Shown one piece after another: positions 7,596-14,907 of a DNA stretch of 17,955 nt (positions are counted from its first letter, which is position 1; each line of letters starts with the position of its first letter). The translations under genes and the position numbers were made by a program. Source of the stretch: Flavobacterium sp. (GTDB taxonomy: Bacteria > Bacteroidota > Bacteroidia > Flavobacteriales > Flavobacteriaceae). The notes beneath the pieces were generated by a model. The model made no database searches, was not told the DNA's origin, and was given only the letters and a program-made list of their open reading frames with translations. The stretch spans positions 1 to 17,955 of the forward strand of contig JASLED010000105.1 in assembly GCA_030151255.1 (NCBI GenBank). Direction: 5' to 3'.

Positions 7596-8399
7596 TTGAA
7601 TATAAAAAATAATAAAAGAAAATTGAATACTAGAAAAGACCAACCGATAAAGATATACACAAATCAAGAGCTTGCTTCGGTTTATGTAGCGGAACGCATT
7701 GCAGCGTTGATGAATCAAAAGAAGGGGCGTGGGGAACGCGTAGTTTTGGGATTAGCCACTGGAGCGACACCTAAAGGGGTGTACAAAGAGTTGATCCGTT
7801 TACATAAAAATGAAGGATTGAGTTTCCAGCACGTGGTTACTTTTAATCTGGATGAGTATTACCCGATGCAACCGATTGAAGCGTTGAGTTACCGTTCGTT
7901 TATGAAGCAGAACTTATTTGATCATGTGGATATTTTGTCTGAGAACATTCATATTCCCGATGGTACACTTGCTCTAGATGCTATTCAAGCGTATTGTGAT
8001 AGCTATGAACAAAAGATACGTGATTTTGGTGGATTGGATTTACAATTGTTGGGTATCGGTCGTACCGGACATATCGGTTTTAATGAACCAGGGTCGTTGG
8101 AGGATTCTTTAACGCGTTTGGTTGCCTTAACGGATTTAACCATCTCGGATGCTATAAATGACTTTGGCGGTATTGAAAAAGTTCCTACGCAAGCGATTAC
8201 AATGGGAATTAAGACCATTACACAAGCTAAGGAGATCATTTTGCTAGCTTTGAGTCAACGTAAAGCAGAGATCATTCAAAAAGCTTTAGAAGGCGGGGTT
8301 TCTGCGGAAGTTCCAGCGTCTTTCTTAAAACAATTGGATAAAGTGGAGTTTGTATTGGATCAGGATGCAGCTTCTTTGTTAAAGAAATTAGTGGTTTAA
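7596..8399 (+). CDS. nagB: Glucosamine-6-phosphate deaminase, single-domain form
   Basis: This cytoplasmic enzyme converts glucosamine-6-phosphate to fructose-6-phosphate and ammonia, linking amino-sugar breakdown to glycolysis. Signatures seen are VLGLATGATPKGVY (phosphate-binding loop), VVTFNLDEYYP with the catalytic Asp, LLGIGRTGHIGFNEPGS with the ring-opening His and following Glu, and ITMGIKTI. The sequence is closest in style to the N-terminal half of the long (about 640-residue) two-domain NagB proteins of Bacteroidota, which carry a PIG-L-like deacetylase domain. Here it stops just after the deaminase fold (FVLDQDAASLLKKLVV), giving about 267 residues. No ATG is usable without losing the first strand, so the start is TTG 7596 or TTG 7623. 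GC is high for the window (31 of 60 bases from 7681), as for a well-expressed housekeeping gene. A strong terminator follows. Confidence 0.93.
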   Translation: MNIKNNKRKLNTRKDQPIKIYTNQELASVYVAERIAALMNQKKGRGERVVLGLATGATPKGVYKELIRLHKNEGLSFQHVVTFNLDEYYPMQPIEALSYRSFMKQNLFDHVDILSENIHIPDGTLALDAIQAYCDSYEQKIRDFGGLDLQLLGIGRTGHIGFNEPGSLEDSLTRLVALTDLTISDAINDFGGIEKVPTQAITMGIKTITQAKEIILLALSQRKAEIIQKALEGGVSAEVPASFLKQLDKVEFVLDQDAASLLKKLVV

Positions 8400-8423
8400 G
8401 TTTTTAGTTCATGAATCATATAT

Positions 8424-8457
8424 AAAAATCCCAACTTTACTAAGTTGGGATTTTTTT
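8424..8457 (+). terminator. Rho-independent terminator of nagB
   Basis: The stem of 8424-8437 with 8442-8455 (core ATCCCAACTT/AAGTTGGGAT) closes a 4-base loop, TACT. The 3' arm runs into seven Ts at 8451-8457. The same core is found at 17508-17535, also followed by T7, GTTTC and a T-run, so it is part of a duplicated composite element. Confidence 0.9.
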
Positions 8458-8470
8458 GTTTCTTTTTTTG

Positions 8471-8590
8471 AATGTAAAACTGATAAATTGTAAAAATGCT
8501 AAACTGCTAAAATGTAAAACTGTGAAGCTGTAAAATTGTGAAACTGTAAAATTGTGAAACTGTAAAACTGTAAAAATGTAGAGTTGTGAG
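8471..8590 (+). repeat. Array of 15 exact-register 8-bp repeats (octamer array A)
   Basis: The stretch divides into 15 consecutive octamers without one inserted or lost base, for example AATGTAAA, ACTGATAA, ATTGTAAA, ACTGCTAA, ACTGTGAA, GCTGTAAA. The consensus is [A/G][C/T/A]TG[T/C][A/G/T]AA: TG at positions 3-4 is fixed in all units and A at 7 nearly so, while 1, 2, 5 and 6 vary. The next 32 bases look like decayed units in the same register (CAAGGGAA, CGTGGGAA), and GCTGTGAA at 8623-8630 is again in phase. The period of 8 and in-frame stops argue against coding. Confidence 0.9.
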
Positions 8591-8624
8591 CAAGGGAACG
8601 TGGGAACTTGTATGTATTTTACGC

Positions 8625-8685
8625 TGTGAACTTTATTCCTCTAAAAAAAGCTCTTCGCATTTCTGCCTCTTTGTATTTTTACTTA
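8625..8685. repeat. Shared tail of the composite element with inverted octamers, copy A
   Basis: It begins with TGTGAACTTTAT (8625-8636), then a CCTC/A-run. From 8654 come TTCGCATT, TCTGCCTC, TTTGTATT and TTTACTTA: on the other strand the first and third are octamer-like units (AATGCGAA, AATACAAA), spaced in steps of eight. The same order occurs at 17716-17776, so array and tail travelled together. Confidence 0.7.
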
Positions 8686-8907
8686 TAAAAAGATGTTCTT
8701 TATTCACAAAACCACGTATTCCCTGGTTAACTTGTTCCCTGGTTCCGGATTAACTCATGTACTTTGTTTACGAAACAAACCACTTTGCAATTTTACATTT
8801 TCGCTTTTTTACCAATAAAAAGATGTTCTTCATCCCACAAAACCACGTATTCCCTGGTTAACTCATTCCCTAGTTCACAATAAAGAAACGTTCTTTATTC
8901 ACAAAAC
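8685..8907. repeat. Direct repeats within the gap between nagB and the CHAT gene
   Basis: Copy 1 (about 8671-8745) and copy 2 (about 8801-8875) are offset by about 130 bases. They share 16 identical bases at 8685-8700 and 8815-8830, and 28 identical bases at 8705-8732 and 8836-8863, the latter including CCACGTATTCCCTGGTT. A third partial copy repeats 18 bases of copy 1 (8695-8712) at 8890-8907. Between the copies lie two inverted octamers at 8784-8799 (TTTGCAAT, TTTACATT) and a 7-bp hairpin TTTGTTT-acg-AAACAAA at 8763-8779. No gene is seen in 8400-8958. Confidence 0.8.
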
Positions 8908-8958
8908 AATAACACGTTACATTTAGCTGGTTATAATAACCGAATAATAGCTAATACA

Positions 8959-11900
8959 CTATTTTATATTTTTTATCTTAATGATTTTTCTTAATAAAAA
9001 AATCATTAAGATAAAAAATATCACTCCTAATATTATTATAGAAAAACCTAAAGAGGTTTTCCAAAAAGATTTTTTTTGAAGGTCTATAGGTGTTTCCTCT
9101 CCTGATAAGACAAAACCAGCCCAATAGAAAGGATGCTTGAAGTTTTCATCTTTTGTTGCTGCAAGATAATTTAATTTCGCTTTTTGTAAAGCAGTTGCCT
9201 TGTTTTCTCCTTCGGATAGGTTTCTATAAAACGAAACCATAATCTCTTTAGTGGATTGGTCAGGAGCATTCCAAAGACTAGCTATTGTAGCAGAGACTCC
9301 AGCTGTGTTAAATGCTTGACGCATAGACACTATGTTTCCACCGTCTTTAAATCCGCCAATCCCTGTGTTACAAGCGCTTAGTACGGCTAAATCAGCATTG
9401 AAATTTAAACCATATAGCTCTGAAATATACAGCTCTGAATCCTGTTCTGAAGATGAAAATAAAAGGTTGCTTAACTCAGGATCTTCTTCATTTAAATTTG
9501 AGTGCATTGCTAAATGTAAAATTGAAAGATCTTTTTCTACATTTTTGAAATTGCTTTTTGAAGCTTTTTCTCCTAGATATTTCTTTCCAGAGATAAATTT
9601 CGAGATTTCACGGACCTCTTCTTCAGCTCCCTTTAAGGAATAGGGTTCTCCACGAACGATAAGTTGGCTTGTAGCTGTTATTTCTGAATATTTTGGAGCA
9701 AAGAATACCGCTTTTTTGTTTTTAATAGGGGGTGATTCTGTATAGGTTGTATTTAAAAAGTAAAAATTAGGTACATATGAGATAATGTTATCTTCTATCA
9801 AATATCGATCATCATGTACCAATACTTCAAACGGTAAGTAATGTAAGATATCATCAACTATTATTACGGTTGAATCATCGAAATTTAGTGAATTTTTAAA
9901 TAGCTTTTTATATAGAACCCCACCTCTTTGTTTAATGATTGTAATAGGTGTGGTTACGTTGTTAATGAGTATGAGATATTGCTCAATTTCTAGCCTTAAG
10001 GCTCTAAAGTTTTCGATGACTTCATAATCTACTTTACCATTAGTTATCTGAATTTTAAAAAGTTCATCGTCAAAAACTTTGAATTTAATGATATTTTTTT
10101 TAGGTAATGCATTGATATCTATTGCGTTATTTTGGATTAAGCCACTTAAACGATGTTCTTTAATTAATTGTTCATTAATCTTTCTTAATTTAATTTCTCT
10201 TTCAAAAATTTGCTGTTTAAGAGTGTCATTCTGATCTTTTAAGAATTCTTTTTTAAGATGCGTTAGATAAGAACGAACATACTGTTCTTCTTCTACTAGT
10301 TTGTATAACTGTGTGCTGCCAGCAATTTTTCTTTTTAATAAAAATGAATTAATAAGTTCTTGGGAGGCCACGGTTTCCATGAAATTTAGTAAACGATTAT
10401 GTTCCTCTAAAGTGAATTCACGTTGTCGGGCAAAATGCATTAATCCATGCGTTATTTCATCAAATGTTTTTTTCAAATCTTTATTTAAAGGAGTATTTCC
10501 AATATTTTTTTCAAATTGAATAAGGGCCATCCAGTAAAGTTTTTCTTCTTCTGCAGAGTAAGTTTCATAATGTCTATGAAATGCTTTTGCAAGATCTACG
10601 AAGCCTTCCGCAGCTGTTATTACATAATCAGGCTTGAAATCTGTTGGAGGACTTTGGAGAAAATTGAATGAAATATTTTTAATTGAAATAGCAGTTACTA
10701 GTTGATTGATAGCATCCATCGCTAAACCTGATTTGTTTAACTCCAGTAAACATTTGACTTTTAATTCAGTTTGATAGGATTCGAGCTCTTGTGATCTCTC
10801 TATAGTTTCTACAATTTTTAGCGCATCTGAGAAACTCCCCTTTAAAAAGTGGGCTTTTGCTAAATCTAGATAAAGGCTCGTTGTTATGCCACCACTGTGA
10901 ATAACCGTCTTTTTGGTGTTAATTTCTAATGCTTTATTAAGGTAGTACGTTGCTTTTTTAAAATCAAATTCTTGATTTAAATAATATCGTCCTACACTTC
11001 TAATTATTTCACTAAATTGATTCTTTTCCGTTTGATCAAACGGGTTGCTCTTTGCAATTTGTTCAATTTTATTGAATAACTCTAGCATTTTATGTTTAGC
11101 ACCTGTATCTCTGTAAATAATTATTAAATCTCCAAGTAAGGTAAGTTCGGTTTTAAAACCTATGTGATGCATTGTATTTGAATGCAATTCTTTTTTATTT
11201 TTCTCGTAAATTTGTAAAGCTTTATTCAGGTAATTTTCTGCACTTTTGTAATTGCGATATCTTCGATTGTTATTTGCTAAACTTGTATAGACTCCAATAA
11301 AGTATTCTAAATCAGGTTTAGTATTTGCAGAAAAGACGCTTTCAGCTTCTTGTAAATACATTCTTTCTTTCAATGGAATATCTAAAAAATTAAGACTATA
11401 TATCAAGGCTAAATCAGTATATAAATAGCCTAATAAATTATCGTCTTGTTCTTTTTTATTCTTGTATTGTTTAAATAACGTGATTGCTTTTTCTAAAGTT
11501 GTGATTGCTTTTTCATAATTATTGGATAATGTAGCCATGTATCCAGACCCGTGCATGGTATTAAGTAGTAATAAGGTGTCTATTTGAGAACTTTTAAGAT
11601 GATACTCAATGGATTTATTTAAGAATTTTTCTGTATCTTCTTGGTTTCTCATATAATTAAATGCAGCAAGGTTTAAATTCCAATATGCTTTACTTATCCT
11701 TTCTGGATCTGCTTTTGCTTTTTGTAAAGTTGTAACCGCATCTTGCATTAACTGATAGGCTTCGGGGTTTTCTTTTTTATTTATAGCAAAATCTACTTCT
11801 GCTTGTGTAAACATTTGTAGCCCGAGAAGCTTTTTCCTAGTGTTTTCTGAATTGTGTTTTGCGGATTCTAATGCTTTTGTTCTGAAGGATAAAGCTTGTT

Positions 11901-12018
11901 TAAAACTCAATTGGTCTTCTAAGGAATCTGCAATTATGGTATACTGTTCCCATTGCGACTGTGCAGATAAAGAATAGCAATAGAAGAACAATATGTAAAA
12001 TAATAGTGTTTTTTTCAT
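8959..12018 (-). CDS. Exported, membrane-anchored TPR-CHAT caspase-like protease
   Basis: This protein has 1019 residues. A signal peptide (MKKTLLFYILFFYCYSLSA, cleavage before QSQW) is followed by about 600 residues of helical TPR-type repeats, then a linker helix region. The C-terminal CHAT domain spans about 715-975. The caspase-type dyad is present: His839 in LHLAMHS and Cys883 in LSACNTG; LPFEVL, LKGAEEEV, SLWNAPDQST and HPFYWAGFVLSG are further CHAT hallmarks. A last hydrophobic helix (about 988-1009) and a basic tail (RKIIKIK) predict a C-terminal inner-membrane anchor with TPR and CHAT in the periplasm. It is the third gene of an operon with an ECF sigma factor and a membrane TPR protein, 11 bases after the latter. 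Its likely role is a sensor protease acting on envelope proteins, perhaps on the anti-sigma neighbour. The target is not shown. CHAT proteins can also act as scaffolds. Confidence 0.9.
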   Translation of the reverse strand: MKKTLLFYILFFYCYSLSAQSQWEQYTIIADSLEDQLSFKQALSFRTKALESAKHNSENTRKKLLGLQMFTQAEVDFAINKKENPEAYQLMQDAVTTLQKAKADPERISKAYWNLNLAAFNYMRNQEDTEKFLNKSIEYHLKSSQIDTLLLLNTMHGSGYMATLSNNYEKAITTLEKAITLFKQYKNKKEQDDNLLGYLYTDLALIYSLNFLDIPLKERMYLQEAESVFSANTKPDLEYFIGVYTSLANNNRRYRNYKSAENYLNKALQIYEKNKKELHSNTMHHIGFKTELTLLGDLIIIYRDTGAKHKMLELFNKIEQIAKSNPFDQTEKNQFSEIIRSVGRYYLNQEFDFKKATYYLNKALEINTKKTVIHSGGITTSLYLDLAKAHFLKGSFSDALKIVETIERSQELESYQTELKVKCLLELNKSGLAMDAINQLVTAISIKNISFNFLQSPPTDFKPDYVITAAEGFVDLAKAFHRHYETYSAEEEKLYWMALIQFEKNIGNTPLNKDLKKTFDEITHGLMHFARQREFTLEEHNRLLNFMETVASQELINSFLLKRKIAGSTQLYKLVEEEQYVRSYLTHLKKEFLKDQNDTLKQQIFEREIKLRKINEQLIKEHRLSGLIQNNAIDINALPKKNIIKFKVFDDELFKIQITNGKVDYEVIENFRALRLEIEQYLILINNVTTPITIIKQRGGVLYKKLFKNSLNFDDSTVIIVDDILHYLPFEVLVHDDRYLIEDNIISYVPNFYFLNTTYTESPPIKNKKAVFFAPKYSEITATSQLIVRGEPYSLKGAEEEVREISKFISGKKYLGEKASKSNFKNVEKDLSILHLAMHSNLNEEDPELSNLLFSSSEQDSELYISELYGLNFNADLAVLSACNTGIGGFKDGGNIVSMRQAFNTAGVSATIASLWNAPDQSTKEIMVSFYRNLSEGENKATALQKAKLNYLAATKDENFKHPFYWAGFVLSGEETPIDLQKKSFWKTSLGFSIIILGVIFFILMIFLLRKIIKIKNIK
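8966..9021 (-). other. 24-bp perfect inverted repeat at the 3' end of the CHAT gene
   Basis: Bases 8966-8989 pair with 8998-9021 without a mismatch around an 8-base loop (8990-8997). The arms lie inside the reading frame: one encodes the end of the membrane helix, the other the basic tail up to the stop at 8959-8961. In the gene's RNA this would be a long stem ending five bases before the stop codon. No clean T-run follows on either strand, so it is more like an mRNA 3' stabiliser than a textbook terminator. Confidence 0.8.
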
Positions 12019-12029
12019 GCAGAAAAGGA

Positions 12030-12752
12030 TTATTTTATTTTAATAAGTATTTTTTTAGCGTCGGAGGTTCTTGCTTGATTGCGTTCGATCACTTTTTCTA
12101 AGTAGGGGATGGCTTTGTTTTTTTGTCTAAGTTTTAAGTAGCCTAAGGCAATATACCAATCTGTTTGTTCTTCTAATTTTTTAGGGATTTGCCAGTCTGA
12201 ACTTTCTAAAGCTTCAATTGCTTCTTCAACCTGATTATTAGCCATTAGGCTCATTGCATAGTAAAAGTATATATATGGATCTTTTTCTTTACTGTATAAA
12301 GCTTCAAAAGATGTAATCGCTTCTGCATAGTTGTGATTGTCATAATACTTAAATGCTGTTGTTTTCTTATTTTGGTTTGAACTAGATTCTCGTACTCTAG
12401 GAACTATAATATTTGAATAAGGTTTAAAGTTTTCTGAATAGATTTTTTCGTAATTAGTTTGCGATTTAAATAATAATAAACCAGAAACGCTAAGCAATAC
12501 TATCAAAATAGCTGCAACTTTCCATAAGATTAAAAAATTGATTTTATCTTTTAATACTGCTTTTTCTAGTTCTTGTAAATTCGCTTTTAGTTTCTTTTTT
12601 TCATCTCTTTGAATGGCTCGTTGGAGTTCCATTTGGAAAATTATTTGTTTTTTAAAATCAGGATTTTCCATTGAGAGTTTTTTTATCTCTATTAAGTCTT
12701 CTGCAGAAGCTTTCTTTTGAATATATTTAGTAATTAAATCTGTATAATTCAT
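12030..12752 (-). CDS. Single-pass membrane TPR protein, probable anti-sigma factor
   Basis: This protein has 240 residues. The first 70 are charged and helical, starting MNYTDLITKYIQKKASAEDL and resembling the cytoplasmic head of FecR-type and other Bacteroidota anti-sigma proteins; no zinc-binding H-x3-C-x2-C motif is present. One membrane helix follows (about 71-95, FLILWKVAAILIVLLSVSG). The rest, placed in the periplasm, contains TPR pairs (YYDNHNYAEAITSFEALYS, YYAMSLMANNQVEEAIEAL, ALGYLKLRQKNKAIPYLEKV). It lies 85 bases after the sigma gene and 11 bases before the CHAT gene. A cytoplasmic head that could hold the sigma factor, joined to a periplasmic TPR part that could touch the TPR-CHAT protein, fits a transmembrane signalling role. 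The binding partners are inferred, not seen. Confidence 0.8.
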   Translation of the reverse strand: MNYTDLITKYIQKKASAEDLIEIKKLSMENPDFKKQIIFQMELQRAIQRDEKKKLKANLQELEKAVLKDKINFLILWKVAAILIVLLSVSGLLLFKSQTNYEKIYSENFKPYSNIIVPRVRESSSNQNKKTTAFKYYDNHNYAEAITSFEALYSKEKDPYIYFYYAMSLMANNQVEEAIEALESSDWQIPKKLEEQTDWYIALGYLKLRQKNKAIPYLEKVIERNQARTSDAKKILIKIK

Positions 12753-12837
12753 TATAAATTCGAATCTTGAAGTTTATTTTTAGGGCTATAAAAGTCTTTA
12801 TACATTTAGCCAAGCTCTAGTTTTTTCTAATTGTATA

Positions 12838-13380
12838 TTAATTTTTTTTTAATAGAATAGTTTTTAAATGCTTAATGCACCGTGATTTTTGACTTTTAAC
12901 AACATCTTTCGATGCATAGTTTAATTTGTTTTTTATTTCTTCAATATCACGATTTTCAAAATAGAATAGCTTTAGAACCTGTTGGCATTTTTCGCCTAAT
13001 TCCTGATATGCAATCTGAATTTTTACTATATTTTCTTCTTGTAAACCAAAATCATCTTCAGTTTCTTCTTCTAATTGAAATTCATATTCGGCATAGTCTG
13101 TTGTATTGATTTTTAATTTTAACACATTGTAAATTTTGTATTTCCCTATAGCGAATAGGTATGTTTTCAATGAACTTGTTAAAGTAGATAGTTTTCCAGA
13201 TACAATATTTTCATATAGTATGATGATACTGTCTTGATAAATATCAAGGGCATCTTCTTCGTATATTGAAAAGCGAGATGCAAAAATTATAAATTCCGTC
13301 TTATATCTGTTGTATACGGTTTCTATAGCTTTCTGTTTACCTGCTTGTATTTCTATAAGTAACTTTTTTTCTCTATTCAT
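12838..13380 (-). CDS. ECF-type sigma-70 family RNA polymerase sigma factor
   Basis: This 180-residue protein has only the sigma2 and sigma4 regions, the hallmark of ECF sigma factors. Region 2 is around 10-85 (AIETVYNRYKTEFIIFASRF, EEDALDIYQDSIIILYENI). An acidic linker (EEETEDDFGLQEE, about 104-116) separates it from region 4, around 120-175, with LGEKCQQVLKLFYFENRDI and a helix-turn-helix ending KSQKSRCIKHLK. It is first in an operon with the membrane TPR and TPR-CHAT genes, so its activity is probably controlled by them. A canonical-looking housekeeping promoter lies upstream, so the operon seems expressed without its own sigma. Target genes are unknown; the divergent secreted-protein genes are candidates. 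Confidence 0.92.
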   Translation of the reverse strand: MNREKKLLIEIQAGKQKAIETVYNRYKTEFIIFASRFSIYEEDALDIYQDSIIILYENIVSGKLSTLTSSLKTYLFAIGKYKIYNVLKLKINTTDYAEYEFQLEEETEDDFGLQEENIVKIQIAYQELGEKCQQVLKLFYFENRDIEEIKNKLNYASKDVVKSQKSRCIKHLKTILLKKN

Positions 13381-13478
13381 TTATATAAAAGACTCTTGAA
13401 GTAAACTTTTTTTAAAAATGATGTTTACTATTTCAATTTGTTGCTATGAAGTATAAAGCTAGCTGATATTTACAAGAC

Positions 13479-13508
13479 CAAAGTTATGTTTTTTTATCAT
13501 AAAACAAA
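13479..13508 (-). promoter_or_regulatory. Bacteroidota-type promoter of the sigma/TPR/CHAT operon
   Basis: Read on the - strand, TTTG at 13508-13505 is followed after 18 bases by TAACTTTG at 13486-13479, matching the -33 TTTG / -7 TAnnTTTG pattern. Transcription would start near 13472, leaving about 90 bases of leader before the sigma ATG. The + strand of the same gap (13381-13577) has no comparable pair for the divergent gene. Confidence 0.6.
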
Positions 13509-13577
13509 TAAATTTTTTTATAAAAACAATATCTAACCTATTAAAACAATAAAAATTTTAATAATTAATTTAAAACT

Positions 13578-14804
13578 ATGAATAAAATGTGTAAAAAAAT
13601 TCAAAACAGCATGTACATTGTTTGCGTGTTTATTATTGCATCAATTTTTGGAGCTTGTAGTACTGATGATGAGGTAGTAAAACCTGATCCCATAGCCCCG
13701 ACAGAAATCGAGCCCCCCACAATTTTAGGGTGCCATTATTTTAGTCAGAACCCTAATGCTGTGTTAAAAAATAATCCAAATGCACCTGTCGACTATGTGG
13801 TAACTTGTCATTTGTCTATTGCAGATAATGTTACTATTGAACCAGGTGTGGTTATTGCTTTTGAAGTTGATACAGGATTATGGGTAACGGATAAAGGTTC
13901 TTTAAAGGCTGCTGGTACATCTAAGGAAATAATAACTTTTACGGGAGTAAATAAAGAGCGAGGTTCTTGGGGAGGCATTTTCTTTTCATCTAATAATCCT
14001 AAAAATGAGATGATTCATACCGTTTTAGAATATGCAGGAGGTAAAGCTGTTTCTAAAGCTACAAACGAAAAGGGAGCTATAGTTATAGGCCCAGGAGCTA
14101 GCTTAAAGTTTGAAAATAACTTAATACAACATTGTAAAAATTGGGGATTAAGTCTTTATTATACTGCAAATGATGCGACTACAACTATTGAAAACAATAC
14201 ATTTAAAGAAAATGAAAAGCCCTTACAGGTAAGTTTGAACTTTATTGGTTTAATTAAGGGGAATAACAAATTTATAAATAACACCTCTAATAAAGCTGAA
14301 ATTTCATGTCAATTTTCAATTTCTAAAACTCAAACACTGCATAAGTTAACCGTACCTTATTTGGTACGTGGGAGCTTTAATTTTGAAATAGGTTCTGAAG
14401 GAAATTTGGTTATTGAGCCTGGTACTCAAATCGAAATGGCTACAGATAAAATGATTGTAGTTAGAGGTAGTTTGAAAATTGTAGGTACTTCTTCTGAAAG
14501 AATAATTATTAGAGGAGAAACTGAAGCTCCTGGAAGTTGGGGAAATATTGTTTATTATAGTGCAAGCCCGAATAATCAGGTTAAATATGTAGACATTAAA
14601 CATGCAGGAGCAAAACCTAACGGTTATCACTTGAATAAAGGAGCTATAGCGTTAAGTGCTAATAGTCGATTGGAGATAGATAATACTCATTTTGAAGATA
14701 TTTTCTCGTGCGTACTTTATAAAGTGAAACCGAGTGTGTTAACTTGGGGAGCAAATATTACAAGCACAAACGTCAACGTAGCAGGATTGCCTAATTGTGA
14801 ATAA
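13578..14804 (+). CDS. Secreted lipoprotein with two beta-helix-like modules
   Basis: This protein has 408 residues. A type II signal peptide has lipobox IFGAC (Cys27), followed by STDDE; acidic residues just after the Cys resemble the Bacteroidota surface lipoprotein export signal, so it may face outward. A proline-rich linker leads to two related modules. Module 1, about 85-155, contains NVTIEPGVVIAFE, GSLKAAGTSKEIITFTG, GSWGGIFFSS and HTVLEYAGG. Module 2, about 275-350, contains NLVIEPGTQIEMA, GSLKIVGTSSERIIIRG, GSWGNIVYYS and YVDIKHAGA. Such ladder-like beta strands suggest a right-handed parallel beta-helix. No catalytic motif is recognised. It is divergent from the ECF sigma operon across 197 bases. 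Confidence 0.8.
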   Translation: MNKMCKKIQNSMYIVCVFIIASIFGACSTDDEVVKPDPIAPTEIEPPTILGCHYFSQNPNAVLKNNPNAPVDYVVTCHLSIADNVTIEPGVVIAFEVDTGLWVTDKGSLKAAGTSKEIITFTGVNKERGSWGGIFFSSNNPKNEMIHTVLEYAGGKAVSKATNEKGAIVIGPGASLKFENNLIQHCKNWGLSLYYTANDATTTIENNTFKENEKPLQVSLNFIGLIKGNNKFINNTSNKAEISCQFSISKTQTLHKLTVPYLVRGSFNFEIGSEGNLVIEPGTQIEMATDKMIVVRGSLKIVGTSSERIIIRGETEAPGSWGNIVYYSASPNNQVKYVDIKHAGAKPNGYHLNKGAIALSANSRLEIDNTHFEDIFSCVLYKVKPSVLTWGANITSTNVNVAGLPNCE

Positions 14805-14907
14805 GAATATATAAACCATGTAGATGCGAAAGAAAACGTTGAGATGTAATTGAAAAACTCTTGTGTCTATGTGGTTTTTAAATATTAAAATTAATAAAAT
14901 TAATAAA

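Noticed and set aside
8471..8590. CRISPR-like look of the octamer arrays
   Set aside because: Units are 8 bp and directly abutting, with no spacers, and no cas gene is present.
8471..8630. Coding potential of the octamer array
   Set aside because: The period of 8 shifts frame each unit and stop codons occur in forward reading; no start or signal is seen.
9332..9643. Forward open frame opposite the CHAT domain
   Set aside because: It lies antisense to the catalytic part of a well-supported gene and has no start context or domain.
8959..12018. Type III-E CRISPR effector partner (Csx29)
   Set aside because: The protein has a signal peptide and a C-terminal membrane anchor, and no Cas7-11, Csx30 or CRISPR array is nearby; only the general TPR-CHAT plan is shared.
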